This document shows, piece by piece, positions 9,833-18,782 of a stretch of DNA of 64,000 bases (its first letter is position 1; every line of letters starts with the position of its first letter). This DNA comes from Gemmatimonadaceae bacterium (lineage in GTDB: Bacteria > Gemmatimonadota > Gemmatimonadetes > Gemmatimonadales > Gemmatimonadaceae). Location: NCBI GenBank assembly GCA_020846935.1, contig JADLCY010000005.1, positions 62,001-126,000 of the forward strand, written 5' to 3'. The notes beneath the pieces were generated by a model that ran no database searches, was not told the origin of the DNA, and saw only the letters and a program-made list of their open reading frames with translations. The position numbers and the translations under genes are program-made.

Positions 9833-10900
9833 ATGGACGTGCTTCCCCTGCCCACCCGTCGCGCCGCCGTGGCGACCCTCGTCGCGACAGAAGGATCCAC
9901 GCCGCGCGAGACCGGAGCGCGCATGTGGGTCGATGAGACAGGCGCCATCATCGGGTCGGTCACCATCGGCGGATGCGTCGATGCGCGTGTGATCGAGGCG
10001 TCGCAGGAGGTGATCGATGCGGGGGTCTCCCGTGTGGTCGCGATGGCCCTGGGTGACGAGGACGCCTGGGCGCTCGGCATGACGTGCGCGGGCACGGTCG
10101 AGGTGCTCATCGAACCCTATCGCCCAGCGCCCGACGTCGATCCGGTCGCCCGATCGCTCACGCGAGCTGGCGAAGCGGTGCGCGCCGGCCGACGACATGC
10201 CACCGTGATTCCGCTCGACGGGCATGCCGGGCGGCTCGATGTGTCCGACGCCGGCGACGTGGACGGCACCCTCGGCGATGCGGCGCTCGATCGCGCCGCG
10301 ATAGACCTCGCGCGCACGCGGCTCGACGAAGGTCGAGCCGGGACGGCGACGCTGGAGACGCCGTCTGGCGGCTGTCGCGTGTTTGTCGACGTACACGCGC
10401 CACCGCTCACGCTCGTGGTGTTTGGCGCGACCCACGTGGCCATGCCGCTCGTCGAGATGGCGCGTCCGCTCGGCTGGCGCACCGTGGTCGTCGACGGCCG
10501 CGAGCGCTTTGCGACGCGCGAACGGTTTCCCGACGTCGACGCGCTGATCGTCGGGATGCCCTCGGAGATTGCCACGCGGCTTCCCCTGGGCCCCTCATCA
10601 CTCGTCGTGCTGCTCTCGCACGACTACAAATACGACCTGCCGGTGCTGCAGGCCGTGCTGGCCAGCGATGCGGCGTATGTCGGGTGCCTGGGCAGCGCGC
10701 GGCGCGGCAAGGCGATGCTGGAGTTCCTCGCGGCGCAGGGTGTACCGGCCGCGCAGTTGGCGCGGGTGCGCATCCCCGTGGGTCTCGACGTCGGTGCGCG
10801 ATCCGCGGCGGAAATCGCGTTGAGCGTCCTTGCCGAGGGCCTGGCCGCCGAACGTGGGCGTGCGGGAGGGCCAATGCGTGAGCGGCGACGCGGCGCGTGA
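9833..10900 (+). CDS. XdhC/CoxI-family molybdenum cofactor maturation protein
   Basis: 355 residues. Two family domains are visible. The N-terminal XdhC_CoxI part contains EGSTPRETGARM and IGGCVDA. The C-terminal Rossmann-like part runs from LVVFGATHVAMPL through LLSHDYKYDLPVL to the hallmark GLDVGARSAAEIALS. XdhC proteins bind molybdenum cofactor, protect it and hand it to sulfurase and apoenzyme. First of four genes whose ends overlap or nearly touch; its TGA overlaps the GTG of the next gene. Confidence 0.9.
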   Translation: MDVLPLPTRRAAVATLVATEGSTPRETGARMWVDETGAIIGSVTIGGCVDARVIEASQEVIDAGVSRVVAMALGDEDAWALGMTCAGTVEVLIEPYRPAPDVDPVARSLTRAGEAVRAGRRHATVIPLDGHAGRLDVSDAGDVDGTLGDAALDRAAIDLARTRLDEGRAGTATLETPSGGCRVFVDVHAPPLTLVVFGATHVAMPLVEMARPLGWRTVVVDGRERFATRERFPDVDALIVGMPSEIATRLPLGPSSLVVLLSHDYKYDLPVLQAVLASDAAYVGCLGSARRGKAMLEFLAAQGVPAAQLARVRIPVGLDVGARSAAEIALSVLAEGLAAERGRAGGPMRERRRGA

Positions 10901-11937
10901 TCGGCCGCAGAGTCACGCGCGAGACGCTCGACACGGCGCCCCTGGATGGGATGGTGCTCGCGGCGGATGTGCGCGACGGCCATGGACGCGTCGTGCGGGG
11001 CAAGGGCGACGTGTTGAGCCATGCCGATCGTGATGTGCTCGCGTCGGCGACGTGGCAGGAACTGCACCTCGTCGTGCTCGAGACCAACGACGTGCACGAG
11101 CGAGCGGCCGGAGAGCGCCTGGCTCGGGCGGTGGCGGGATCGGGCGTTGTCGTCGGCGCGTTCTCGGGTGGGCAATGGCCCATACGCGCGACCTCGCGCG
11201 GCGTGCTGCAGGTCAACGTCGACTCGCTGTGTTCCGTGAACGAGTCGGCGGAGCTCTCGGTGTATACGCTGTTCGACGGTCAGGTCGTGGAGGCGGGCGA
11301 GACCGTCGCGCGAGCCAAGATCATTCCGTTCGCGATTCCCGAGGCGGTCATCGCGTCGGGCGAGTCACGGGCAGCCGCGTCGGGGCCGGTGGTGGCGGTG
11401 CGGGCGTTTCAGCCGCGTCGCGTTGCGGCGCTCGTGCAGGAGTCGTTGGGTGCGCGTGCCACCGAGCGGTTCAGGGCTGTGTTTGGCGAGAAGGTACGGT
11501 GGTTCGGTGGTGTGATGTCGGATCCCGTGTTCGTCGCACCCGAGGTCGATGTCGTCCGGGGCGCGATGGACGCGCTGCTCGCCGCGCGTCCCGACCTGCT
11601 GGTGGTCGCCGGATCCCGGACGATGGACCCGCTGGACCCCGTGTTCGACGCGTTGGTTGCCAGTGGAGCGCGGTTGCTGAGGCGCGGCCTCCCGGCCCAC
11701 CCCGGCAGCCTGTGCTGGGTGGCGCAGCGCGGAGACACGACCATCATCGGCATGCCCAGTTGCGGCGTCTTCTCGCAAGCGACGATCTTCGACCTGTTAT
11801 TGACCTGGGTGTTCGCCGGCGTTCCGCTGGACGCGGGCCTGCTCGCCCGCATCGGCCACGGAGGGTTCTTGACGAAGGACATGGCGTTCCGCTTTCCTCC
11901 CTATCGTCTGGCCGGCGACCGAGGCGAGGTGGAGTGA
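10897..11937 (+). CDS. Molybdopterin-binding protein, MoeA/MogA-like domain
   Basis: 346 residues from a GTG that overlaps the xdhC-like stop (GTGA). The C-terminal half resembles the molybdopterin-binding fold (PDLLVVAGSRTMDPLDPVFDAL, split as PDLLVVAGSRT and DPVFDAL; then GMPSCGVFSQATIFDLLL). The N-terminal half has AFSGGQWPIRATSRGVLQV and is not recognised. Homologues of this type occur in molybdenum-hydroxylase loci; a role in metal insertion or cofactor transfer is an inference. One of the few TTA codons outside the CGTTAGGC context is here (near 11797). Confidence 0.75.
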   Translation: MIGRRVTRETLDTAPLDGMVLAADVRDGHGRVVRGKGDVLSHADRDVLASATWQELHLVVLETNDVHERAAGERLARAVAGSGVVVGAFSGGQWPIRATSRGVLQVNVDSLCSVNESAELSVYTLFDGQVVEAGETVARAKIIPFAIPEAVIASGESRAAASGPVVAVRAFQPRRVAALVQESLGARATERFRAVFGEKVRWFGGVMSDPVFVAPEVDVVRGAMDALLAARPDLLVVAGSRTMDPLDPVFDALVASGARLLRRGLPAHPGSLCWVAQRGDTTIIGMPSCGVFSQATIFDLLLTWVFAGVPLDAGLLARIGHGGFLTKDMAFRFPPYRLAGDRGEVE

Positions 11938-11939
11938 CC

Positions 11940-12332
11940 GTGTCCCATCCGTACAGCGCGAGGATCCTCGAGCACTTCCGGCGCCCCCGCAACCAGGGCA
12001 CGCTGGAGCATGCCTCCGTCTCACAGGAGGGGAGCAATCCGCTCTGTGGCGATCGCGTGCGCGTGGAACTCGCGGTGGAGGGTGACGTCGTGCGTGCCGC
12101 GAAGTTTGTCGCCAACGCGTGTGCCGTGTGCGTCGCGTCGGCATCCGTGCTCACCGGTCTCGTGCACGACGCACCGCTCGAGGACGTCGAGTCCCTGACC
12201 ACGGACGAACTCGTGCGTGCGCTCGATGCGCGGCTCCCTGCCGCGCGTCTCGCCTGCGTGAGCCTTCCCCTGACGGTGTTGCACGCCGGCGTCATGCTCT
12301 ACCGGCAGCGCACGCGCGAGGCTGCCCCGTGA
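11940..12332 (+). CDS. IscU/NifU-N-like iron-sulfur scaffold protein
   Basis: 130 residues from GTG at 11940, two bases after the preceding stop. Starts like IscU/SufU (YSARILEHFRRPRNQG) and has NPLCGD with Cys 36, ANACAVCVASAS with Cys 61 and 64, and LACVSLPL with Cys 106, matching the three-cysteine ligand set of U-type scaffolds plus one extra Cys. Being inside a molybdenum-enzyme maturation operon and away from any isc/suf genes, it probably serves the [2Fe-2S] clusters of the small subunit. Its stop overlaps the GTG of the next gene. Confidence 0.82.
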   Translation: MSHPYSARILEHFRRPRNQGTLEHASVSQEGSNPLCGDRVRVELAVEGDVVRAAKFVANACAVCVASASVLTGLVHDAPLEDVESLTTDELVRALDARLPAARLACVSLPLTVLHAGVMLYRQRTREAAP

Positions 12333-12907
12333 TCGTCGGCATCGTACTGGCGGCGGGGCAGGCCACGCGATTCGGCGCGCCCAAGGTGCTGGAGCGCGTG
12401 CGCGGCATCGAACTCGTCAGGCACGTGGTCGATCGCCTGACGGCGGCGGGGATCGTCGATGTACTCGTGATGAGTGGACTGGCAAACGACGGCCTGCATG
12501 CGGCGCTCGGCGGATCCGGGGCGAGGGTGGTGCCGGTGCCTGACGCGGCCTCGGGGCTGAGCCACTCGTTGCGCGCGGCGGTGGATGCGCTGCCGGAGAC
12601 CTGCACCGGCTTTGTCGTGGCGCTGGGCGATCAGCCGTTCATCGATCCTGCGGTCGTCCGCCGATTGCAGGAGACCTGGGAGACCAGCAACGCGGCTGCG
12701 GTGGTCCCGGTGTATCGCGACGGCGATCGCGGCAACCCCGTGTTCTTCGACATCACGATGCGACGACACCTGGCAGCGCTCTCGGGGGACCGCGGCGCGC
12801 GCGATCTGTTGCGGTCGATGGGCGATCGCGTGGTGCAGGTGTCGATCGACGCCGATGCGCCGCTGGATGTGGACTTGCCCGGGGACCTCGCGCGGCTGGA
12901 CCGGTAG
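12329..12907 (+). CDS. mocA: Molybdenum cofactor nucleotidyltransferase, MocA-like
   Basis: 192 residues from GTG at 12329 (GTGA overlap). N-terminal nucleotide-binding signature LAAGQATRFGAPK, then VALGDQPFIDP and GDRGNPVFFD, as in MobA/MocA. The CO dehydrogenase/xanthine hydroxylase family in bacteria uses molybdopterin cytosine dinucleotide, so CTP transfer is more likely than GTP transfer. Together with the three upstream genes it forms a compact cofactor assembly operon. Confidence 0.87.
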   Translation: MIVGIVLAAGQATRFGAPKVLERVRGIELVRHVVDRLTAAGIVDVLVMSGLANDGLHAALGGSGARVVPVPDAASGLSHSLRAAVDALPETCTGFVVALGDQPFIDPAVVRRLQETWETSNAAAVVPVYRDGDRGNPVFFDITMRRHLAALSGDRGARDLLRSMGDRVVQVSIDADAPLDVDLPGDLARLDR

Positions 12908-12973
12908 GCGCCCTCGCGGCCCGAGGTGCCCCGCGGTACGTTCCGCGCCCCTGCCATCTCTGCCTCCCCGCTC

Positions 12974-14290
12974 ATGTCGCTCCGGCGCACGTTAGGCGTC
13001 ACCGACCTCACGCTACTGGTCATCGGCAATGTCATCGGCTCCGGGATCTTCATCGTCCCGAGCAGCGTCCTGCGCGAGTCCGGATCCGTCACGGCGGCGG
13101 CACTCGTGTGGCTCCTCGGTGGCCTGCTCTCGCTCCTCGGCGCGCTCTCCTACGGCGAGCTCGCGTCGATGGAGGGCGGATCGGGAGGACTATATGGATT
13201 CATCCGCGATGCCTTCGGTCGATTCCCGGCGTTCCTGTACGGCTGGACGCTGTTCTTCGTGATCGGGGCAGGGACGATCGCCACCCTCGCCGTGGCTGCG
13301 GCGGGCTACATGGGGCAGTTCACGACACTGAGTCCGGTCGCGCAGAAGGCGATCGCGGTCGGGCTCATCGGCCTGATGTGCGCGATCAACGTGCGCGGGA
13401 TGCGCGAGAGCGCGTCGGTGCAGAACGCCGCCACCGGCATCAAGGTCGGCGCGATCCTCGTGATGAGCGTGATCCTCTTCGCGCTGGGCGACGGTGGTGG
13501 CGAGGCGGCGGCGGTGAGTGGCGCGTCCGCCGTGAGCTCGGGTGTGTCGCTGAGCGGCGTTGGCCTGGCGACGATCTCTGTGCTCTGGGCATACGAGGGG
13601 TGGCAGTACGTGACCTTCACCGATGCGGAGGCGGTTGATCCGCAGCGCTCGCTCCCGCGAGCGATCGCGCTGGGCACCGCGGCGCTCGTCGCGATTTACC
13701 TCGTGGCGAACTTTGCGTATCTGGCGGCGCTCGGTCCCGCGCGCGTGGCCGCTTCGGAGCGGGTGGCCGGAGACGCGGTCGCGGCGGTCCTTGGCCCCGC
13801 TGCGGGTCGGCTCATCGCGGTCGCGATCATCGTGTCGATGTACAGCGCGGCGCACGCCACCGTCATCACGGCCCCGCGCGTGTACTACGCGATGGCGCGT
13901 GATGGTGTGTTCTTTTCTGCGCTTGCCCGGGAGCATCCGACGTTCGGGACGCCGGCACTGGCCATCATCACGTCGTGTGTGTGGGCGATGGTTCTCGCGG
14001 TGACCGGCACGTTCGAGCAGCTGCTGACGTATGTCGTGTTCGTCGGCTGGGTGTTCTATGCCGTGGGTGCCGCCGCCGTGATCGCGCTGCGCCGGTCGCG
14101 ACCGCACGCCGCACGGCCGTTCCGTGTGCCGGGCTATCCGGTCACGCCGGTGCTCTTTGTGCTGGCCGCGGCGGCGATCGTGGGGAACACCATCGTGTCG
14201 CAGCCCGGGCGCGCGGCGGTTGGCGTTGGCATGGTGCTGCTGGGCGCGCCCGCCTACGCGATGTGGCGCCGACGCGCCTCGCCGCGGTAA
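12974..14290 (+). CDS. Amino-acid permease of the APC superfamily
   Basis: 438 residues from ATG 12974; the frame opens earlier, but MSLRRTLGVTDLTLL is the natural start. GSGIFIVPS after the first segment is the APC signature, and about twelve hydrophobic segments follow (for example VGLIGLMCAINV, ALVAIYLVANFAYLAAL, LLTYVVFVGWVFYAV). The central loop holds WAYEGWQYV, as in L-type/YkbA-like transporters. It follows the cofactor operon by 66 bp and may be separately transcribed. Substrate unknown. Contains a CGTTAGGC near its start. Confidence 0.9.
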   Translation: MSLRRTLGVTDLTLLVIGNVIGSGIFIVPSSVLRESGSVTAAALVWLLGGLLSLLGALSYGELASMEGGSGGLYGFIRDAFGRFPAFLYGWTLFFVIGAGTIATLAVAAAGYMGQFTTLSPVAQKAIAVGLIGLMCAINVRGMRESASVQNAATGIKVGAILVMSVILFALGDGGGEAAAVSGASAVSSGVSLSGVGLATISVLWAYEGWQYVTFTDAEAVDPQRSLPRAIALGTAALVAIYLVANFAYLAALGPARVAASERVAGDAVAAVLGPAAGRLIAVAIIVSMYSAAHATVITAPRVYYAMARDGVFFSALAREHPTFGTPALAIITSCVWAMVLAVTGTFEQLLTYVVFVGWVFYAVGAAAVIALRRSRPHAARPFRVPGYPVTPVLFVLAAAAIVGNTIVSQPGRAAVGVGMVLLGAPAYAMWRRRASPR

Positions 14291-14300
14291 CCGGCCCCTA

Positions 14301-14335
14301 GCGCATTTGCGCGCATGCACGTAGAACTGTATACA
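14301..14335 (+). promoter_or_regulatory. Candidate sigma-70 promoter of the SusC/SusD pair with dyad at -35
   Basis: TTGCGC (14307-14312), a 17-bp spacer and TATACA (14330-14335), in a locally AT-rich stretch. The -35 is the right half of a dyad GCGCA-TT-TGCGC (14301-14312), a possible operator. The gene starts at 14366 with GTGGAGGT as ribosome binding site. Confidence 0.5.
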
Positions 14336-14365
14336 AATCGGTGTACCTCTTCGCGTGGAGGTCCA

Positions 14366-17300
14366 ATGAAACACGGTCGTCTGATGGTTCTCGCCCGCCG
14401 CGGCGCTCTTGCCCTGGTCGGCTCGTTCGCACTCCCGTTGGCCCTGATCGCCCAGGGCGGCACGATCGCCGGCACGGTGGTCGACGCGCGCACCCTGCGT
14501 GGCCTCGATGCCGCACAGGTGCAGGTCGAAGGCGGCACACTCGGCGCGCTCACTGATGCCGCCGGCACGTTCCGCATCGCCGGCGTCCCGGGGGCGCAGG
14601 TCACTCTCCAGGTTCGGCGCCTCGGATTCCGGCCGGCCACCATCACGGCGCGCGTCGGCCAAACCGACGTGCGCATCGTGCTCACGGAACAGGTCGCCTC
14701 GCTCTCCGAGGTCGTCATCACCGGAACCGCGGAACCAGTGGAGCGGCGCGCCATCGGCAACGCGGTCACCAAGGTCGATGCGGCGTCGATCCAGAACATC
14801 GCGCCGTCGCCGGACGTCACGAACATCCTCAACGGCAAGGCGGCCGGCGTGGTCGTGACCCAGGGCTCCGGCGCGGTCGGCTCCGGACCGCGCATCCGAA
14901 TCCGTGGCGCTGCCTCGCTCTCCCTCAGCGACCAGCCGCTCATCTATGTCGACGGCATCCGCATCGCCAACGACGTCTCCACCGGACCCCGGTCGCAGTT
15001 CTTCAGCTCCGGCGTCATCTCGCGCCTCAACGACATCGATCCCGAGAACATCGAAAGCATCGAGGTCATCAAGGGCCCCGCGGCCGCGACGCTCTACGGC
15101 ACCGAAGCCAACAACGGCGTCATCCAGATCATCACCAAGCGCGGCAAAGCGGGTCGGCCCGTGGTCTCGCTCAACGTCCGGCAGGGCGGCAACTGGTTCA
15201 AGGGCGCCGAGGCGCGCATCGGCCAGACGTTCAGGCGCATGCCAGACGGTTCGATCAAGTCCTGGAATCCCGTGGCCATCGATCGTGAGGCGGGCCTCGA
15301 TCTCTTCCAGACCGGCCTGTCGCAGTCGTACAACCTCGGCCTCAACGGCGGCACCGATGCGGTGCGCTACAACTTCAACGGCTCGTACGACAACGACAAA
15401 GGCATCGAGCCGACGAACCACCTGTGGCGCTGGACGGGCGGCGGCAACGTTTCGCTCTCGCCCTACAAGTCGCTCGACATCCAGGCCACGTTCAACACCA
15501 ACCAGCAGGTGGTGAACGTTCCGCTGGAAGCAGGCGGTGGCATGTGGTTCAGTGCCTATTTCGGTCAGGCGCCGGTCACTGACGCCGAGAAGCTGCGACG
15601 CGGGTACTTCTCGGCGCCGCCAGAAGCCTTCTGGGGCGCGTTCAAGCAGTACCAGGCGCTCAAGCGCACGACCGGCAGTCTCCAGTTCAACCACCGCGCC
15701 GGAACCTGGCTCACGCAGCGTCTCGTCGTTGGCAACGACCTCACGGGCGAAGACAACGTCAACCAGACGGAGCGGATGGCGCCGTTCTTCCGCCAGTTCT
15801 TCGGCAGTCCGGTGGACCAGAACGGCAACAAGTTCACGCGACGTCGCGAACTGGGCGTGACCAGCATCGACTACGCCGGAACGGTGAAGCCCAAACTCTT
15901 CGGCGTGCAGACGTCGACGTCGTTCGGCGCCCAGTACTTCCGTCGCCAGACGTACGCGCTCTCGGCGCGCGGCGAAGGCTTTCCGGCGGGCGGTCTGCTG
16001 CTGGTGGATGCCGCCGCGGCCACCTTTGGCGGCGAAGACTTCGTCGAGAACTCCACGGTCGGGTTCTACGGACAGGAGCAAGTGAATCTGAACGACCGCA
16101 TGTACCTCACCGCCGCGCTGCGCGTCGACAACAACTCGGCCTTCGGCGAGGACTTCTCGTGGGTGACGTACCCCAAGGTGTCGGGCACCTGGGTCATCAA
16201 CGAGGAGCCGTGGTTCAGGCTCGGGCCCGTCAACACACTCAAGCTGCGTGCCGCGTACGGACAGACGGGCCAGCAGCCTGACGTCAACTCGGCGCTGCGC
16301 ACCTACTCGGCGACCACCGGTGGCGATGGCAATCCGGCCGTGACGCCTCAGTCCCTCGGCAATCCACAGCTCAAGCCCGAGCGCGCCGGCGAGATCGAAC
16401 TCGGCTTCGATGCCACGATGTTCAGCGAGCGCGTGAGCGCCGAGCTCACGTGGTACCGGCGAGATACAAAGGACGGCATCCTGTTCCGGGACGTGGCGCC
16501 GTCGAGCGGTTTCGCCGGACAGCGCGTGGTCAACATCGGCGGGATCCGCAGCGCGGGCATCGAGCTGCAGACGCGCTGGAACGCACTCAGCCGCGATAAC
16601 CTCAACCTCGATTTCGGGTTCAACATCTCCAACAACACGAACGAGATCACGAGCCTGGGCGACCCCGCGTCGCTGGCGAAGGATCCGAGCGGCGTGCCGT
16701 TCATCGCCGTGGGCGCAAACCGCAACATCATCGGCAAGCCGGTGATGTCGTGGTACGATCTCAAGGTGCGCCAGGCGACGTTCAATCAGACCACGAAGCG
16801 CGCCGAGGGCCAGCAGTGCGACGACGGCAAGGGCGGGCTGATCAACTGCCTGACCGCGACCGGCCAGCCCAACGCTCCACGGGTGTTCGTCGGACGGTCC
16901 GATCCGGCGCTCGAAGGGTCGTTCAACACGACGCTCACGGCGTTCCGGCAGTGGCGCTTCTACGGCCTGGTCGACTTCAAGGGCGGCCATCGCATCCTGA
17001 ACAACAACGATCGGGCGCGCTGTCAGGTGTTCAATCAGTGCATGGCCAACCTCGAGCCCGAGAAGTACGACCCGACGTTCGTGGCGCAAATCCAGTCGCC
17101 GAACATCCTGCGCCACTGGATCTACCAGAAGGGCAAGTTCGCCCGCCTGCGGGAACTGTCATTGAGTTACACGATGGCGCCGTCGCTGGCGCAGCGGGTC
17201 GGAGCGCGGGGTGGTTCGCTCACGCTCTCAGGCCGCAACCTCGCCCTGTGGACGCCGTACGGCGGCACAGATCCGGAGAACTTCTTCACGCTGCAGCAGT

Positions 17301-17371
17301 TCGTGCGGCTCGAGCAGGCGCAGGTGCCGCCGCTGTCGTCGGTGCTGTTCTCCTTCTCTCTCACCTACTGA
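14366..17371 (+). CDS. SusC/RagA-type TonB-dependent outer-membrane receptor
   Basis: 1001 residues from ATG 14366 (GGAGGT 5 nt upstream); an upstream in-frame ATG at 14315 lies within the promoter region. Signal peptide ending near LIAQG, then a carboxypeptidase-regulatory-like beta domain (GTIAGTVVDARTLRGLDAA), a TonB plug (GVVVTQGSGAVGSGPRIRI, IESIEVIKGPAAATLYG) and a long beta-barrel ending FSFSLTY. It imports an oligomeric nutrient with the SusD-like partner that follows 25 nt downstream. The ligand cannot be read from the sequence; no glycoside hydrolase is adjacent. Confidence 0.93.
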   Translation: MKHGRLMVLARRGALALVGSFALPLALIAQGGTIAGTVVDARTLRGLDAAQVQVEGGTLGALTDAAGTFRIAGVPGAQVTLQVRRLGFRPATITARVGQTDVRIVLTEQVASLSEVVITGTAEPVERRAIGNAVTKVDAASIQNIAPSPDVTNILNGKAAGVVVTQGSGAVGSGPRIRIRGAASLSLSDQPLIYVDGIRIANDVSTGPRSQFFSSGVISRLNDIDPENIESIEVIKGPAAATLYGTEANNGVIQIITKRGKAGRPVVSLNVRQGGNWFKGAEARIGQTFRRMPDGSIKSWNPVAIDREAGLDLFQTGLSQSYNLGLNGGTDAVRYNFNGSYDNDKGIEPTNHLWRWTGGGNVSLSPYKSLDIQATFNTNQQVVNVPLEAGGGMWFSAYFGQAPVTDAEKLRRGYFSAPPEAFWGAFKQYQALKRTTGSLQFNHRAGTWLTQRLVVGNDLTGEDNVNQTERMAPFFRQFFGSPVDQNGNKFTRRRELGVTSIDYAGTVKPKLFGVQTSTSFGAQYFRRQTYALSARGEGFPAGGLLLVDAAAATFGGEDFVENSTVGFYGQEQVNLNDRMYLTAALRVDNNSAFGEDFSWVTYPKVSGTWVINEEPWFRLGPVNTLKLRAAYGQTGQQPDVNSALRTYSATTGGDGNPAVTPQSLGNPQLKPERAGEIELGFDATMFSERVSAELTWYRRDTKDGILFRDVAPSSGFAGQRVVNIGGIRSAGIELQTRWNALSRDNLNLDFGFNISNNTNEITSLGDPASLAKDPSGVPFIAVGANRNIIGKPVMSWYDLKVRQATFNQTTKRAEGQQCDDGKGGLINCLTATGQPNAPRVFVGRSDPALEGSFNTTLTAFRQWRFYGLVDFKGGHRILNNNDRARCQVFNQCMANLEPEKYDPTFVAQIQSPNILRHWIYQKGKFARLRELSLSYTMAPSLAQRVGARGGSLTLSGRNLALWTPYGGTDPENFFTLQQFVRLEQAQVPPLSSVLFSFSLTY

Positions 17372-17396
17372 CCGGCGAATCGCCAGGAGCGACCTG

Positions 17397-18668
17397 ATGA
17401 ACACGCATCGCCCCCGCGCCCGTGCGACCCGGTTCGTCGTGGCCACGATGGCCATGACGATCGCCGGCGGCGCGCTGACCGCATGTGACACGCTGCTCGA
17501 GGCCGACGCCCCGAGCCGCATTCTCGAATCGACGCTGTTGCAACCGTCCAATGCCTCGGTGCTCGTGGCCGGCGCCATTGCGGACGTGGAGTGTGCCCTG
17601 GGCAACTACGTGGCGGCTGCGGGCACGATCTCCGACGAGTTCATGGACGCGCAGGCCAACGCGGCCATCTGGGACCTCGACCGTCGGACCAGCAATCCGG
17701 CGACCACGCTGTACGCGACCGGCGGCTGTGGCGGCCTTGGTGGCATCTACACGCCGGTCTCGGTCGCGCGGTTCCAGACCGACCAGGCGCTCAAGCTCCT
17801 GAACGGATGGACGGACGCACAGGTGCCGGGCCGCAACGCGCTCATCGCGCGCGCCGCCGCCTACGCGGGGTACGCCTACGTGCTGCTCGGCGAGGGCTTC
17901 TGCTCTGCCGCTGTAGACCTGGGGCCGGAGATGACGCCCGCGCAGGTGTTCGCGGCCGCCGAGGCCCGGTTCACGACGGCCATCTCGACGGCCGGTGTGC
18001 CGGACTCCATCCGGAACATGGCATACGTCGGGAGGGCCCGCGCGCGACTCAACCAGAACAAGCGGACCGAAGCAGCGGCCGACGCGGCCCTGGTTCCCGA
18101 CAACTTCACGTTCAGCGCACGCACGACCGCCGCGAGCGGCCGCGCCGAGAATCGCGTGTTCCGTGTCAACAACACGACGGGCCAGATCACGGTGGACACG
18201 TCGTTCCGCGGACTGACGGTGAACGGAACGCCCGATCCTCGCGTGCCAGTGGTGGACGCTGGGCGCGGCGGATCGCTGCCAACGGTTCGACTGTGGGCGC
18301 AGAACAAGTACGGCTCGCTCGCCGCGTCGATTCCGATGGCGACATGGCGGGAGGCGCTGCTCATTCGCGCCGAAGTGGCTGGCGGGCAGCAGGCCGTCAC
18401 GCTGATCAACCAGCTGCGCGCGCGGCACAGCCTGCCCCAGTTCCAGAGCAACGACAACGCCGCGATCCTCGCCCAGGTGCAGGAGGAGCGTCGCCGCGAA
18501 CTGTTCCTGGAAGGGCACCGTTTGTTCGACACCATTCGGTTCAACGTGCCGCTCCGGCCGCCGGCAGGCGCGGCGTTCCCCAACGGCGGCGGTACGTACG
18601 GTAGCAACAAGTGCCTGCCGCTGCCGGACATCGAACGGCTGAACAACCCGACGATCTCAGGGGGGTAG
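17397..18668 (+). CDS. SusD/RagB-like outer-membrane lipoprotein
   Basis: 423 residues from ATG 17397, with CAGGAG upstream. Signal sequence with lipobox LTAC. The helical SusD-like pattern is visible: ALIARAAAYAGYAYVLLGE (TPR-like), REALLIRAEVAG, then EERRRELFLEGHRLFDTIR near the end and LPLPDIERLNNP at the C-terminus, all hallmark positions. It binds substrate at the cell surface for the SusC-type receptor directly upstream. Shorter than many SusD proteins, but complete. Confidence 0.9.
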   Translation: MNTHRPRARATRFVVATMAMTIAGGALTACDTLLEADAPSRILESTLLQPSNASVLVAGAIADVECALGNYVAAAGTISDEFMDAQANAAIWDLDRRTSNPATTLYATGGCGGLGGIYTPVSVARFQTDQALKLLNGWTDAQVPGRNALIARAAAYAGYAYVLLGEGFCSAAVDLGPEMTPAQVFAAAEARFTTAISTAGVPDSIRNMAYVGRARARLNQNKRTEAAADAALVPDNFTFSARTTAASGRAENRVFRVNNTTGQITVDTSFRGLTVNGTPDPRVPVVDAGRGGSLPTVRLWAQNKYGSLAASIPMATWREALLIRAEVAGGQQAVTLINQLRARHSLPQFQSNDNAAILAQVQEERRRELFLEGHRLFDTIRFNVPLRPPAGAAFPNGGGTYGSNKCLPLPDIERLNNPTISGG

Positions 18669-18782
18669 TTCAGTGCGGGGTGGTGGACGAGCTTGATGCA
18701 ACAGCAGTGCAGCGCGCGCGGCCGTGGATCCCGGTCGCGCGCGTGTCCGTTGGGGTCCGTCTGCACGATCCACCTCCACCGC

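Noticed and set aside
8357-10435. Long minus-strand frame (about 690 codons) across the CoxE-like and XdhC-like genes
   Set aside because: Shadow of well-supported plus-strand genes; no family sequence.
13190-17116. Very long open frame (over 1300 codons) on the minus strand opposite the permease and SusC-type genes
   Set aside because: It lies exactly antisense to clear genes, has Arg/His/Val-rich composition typical of GC-rich shadow frames, and no recognisable domain.
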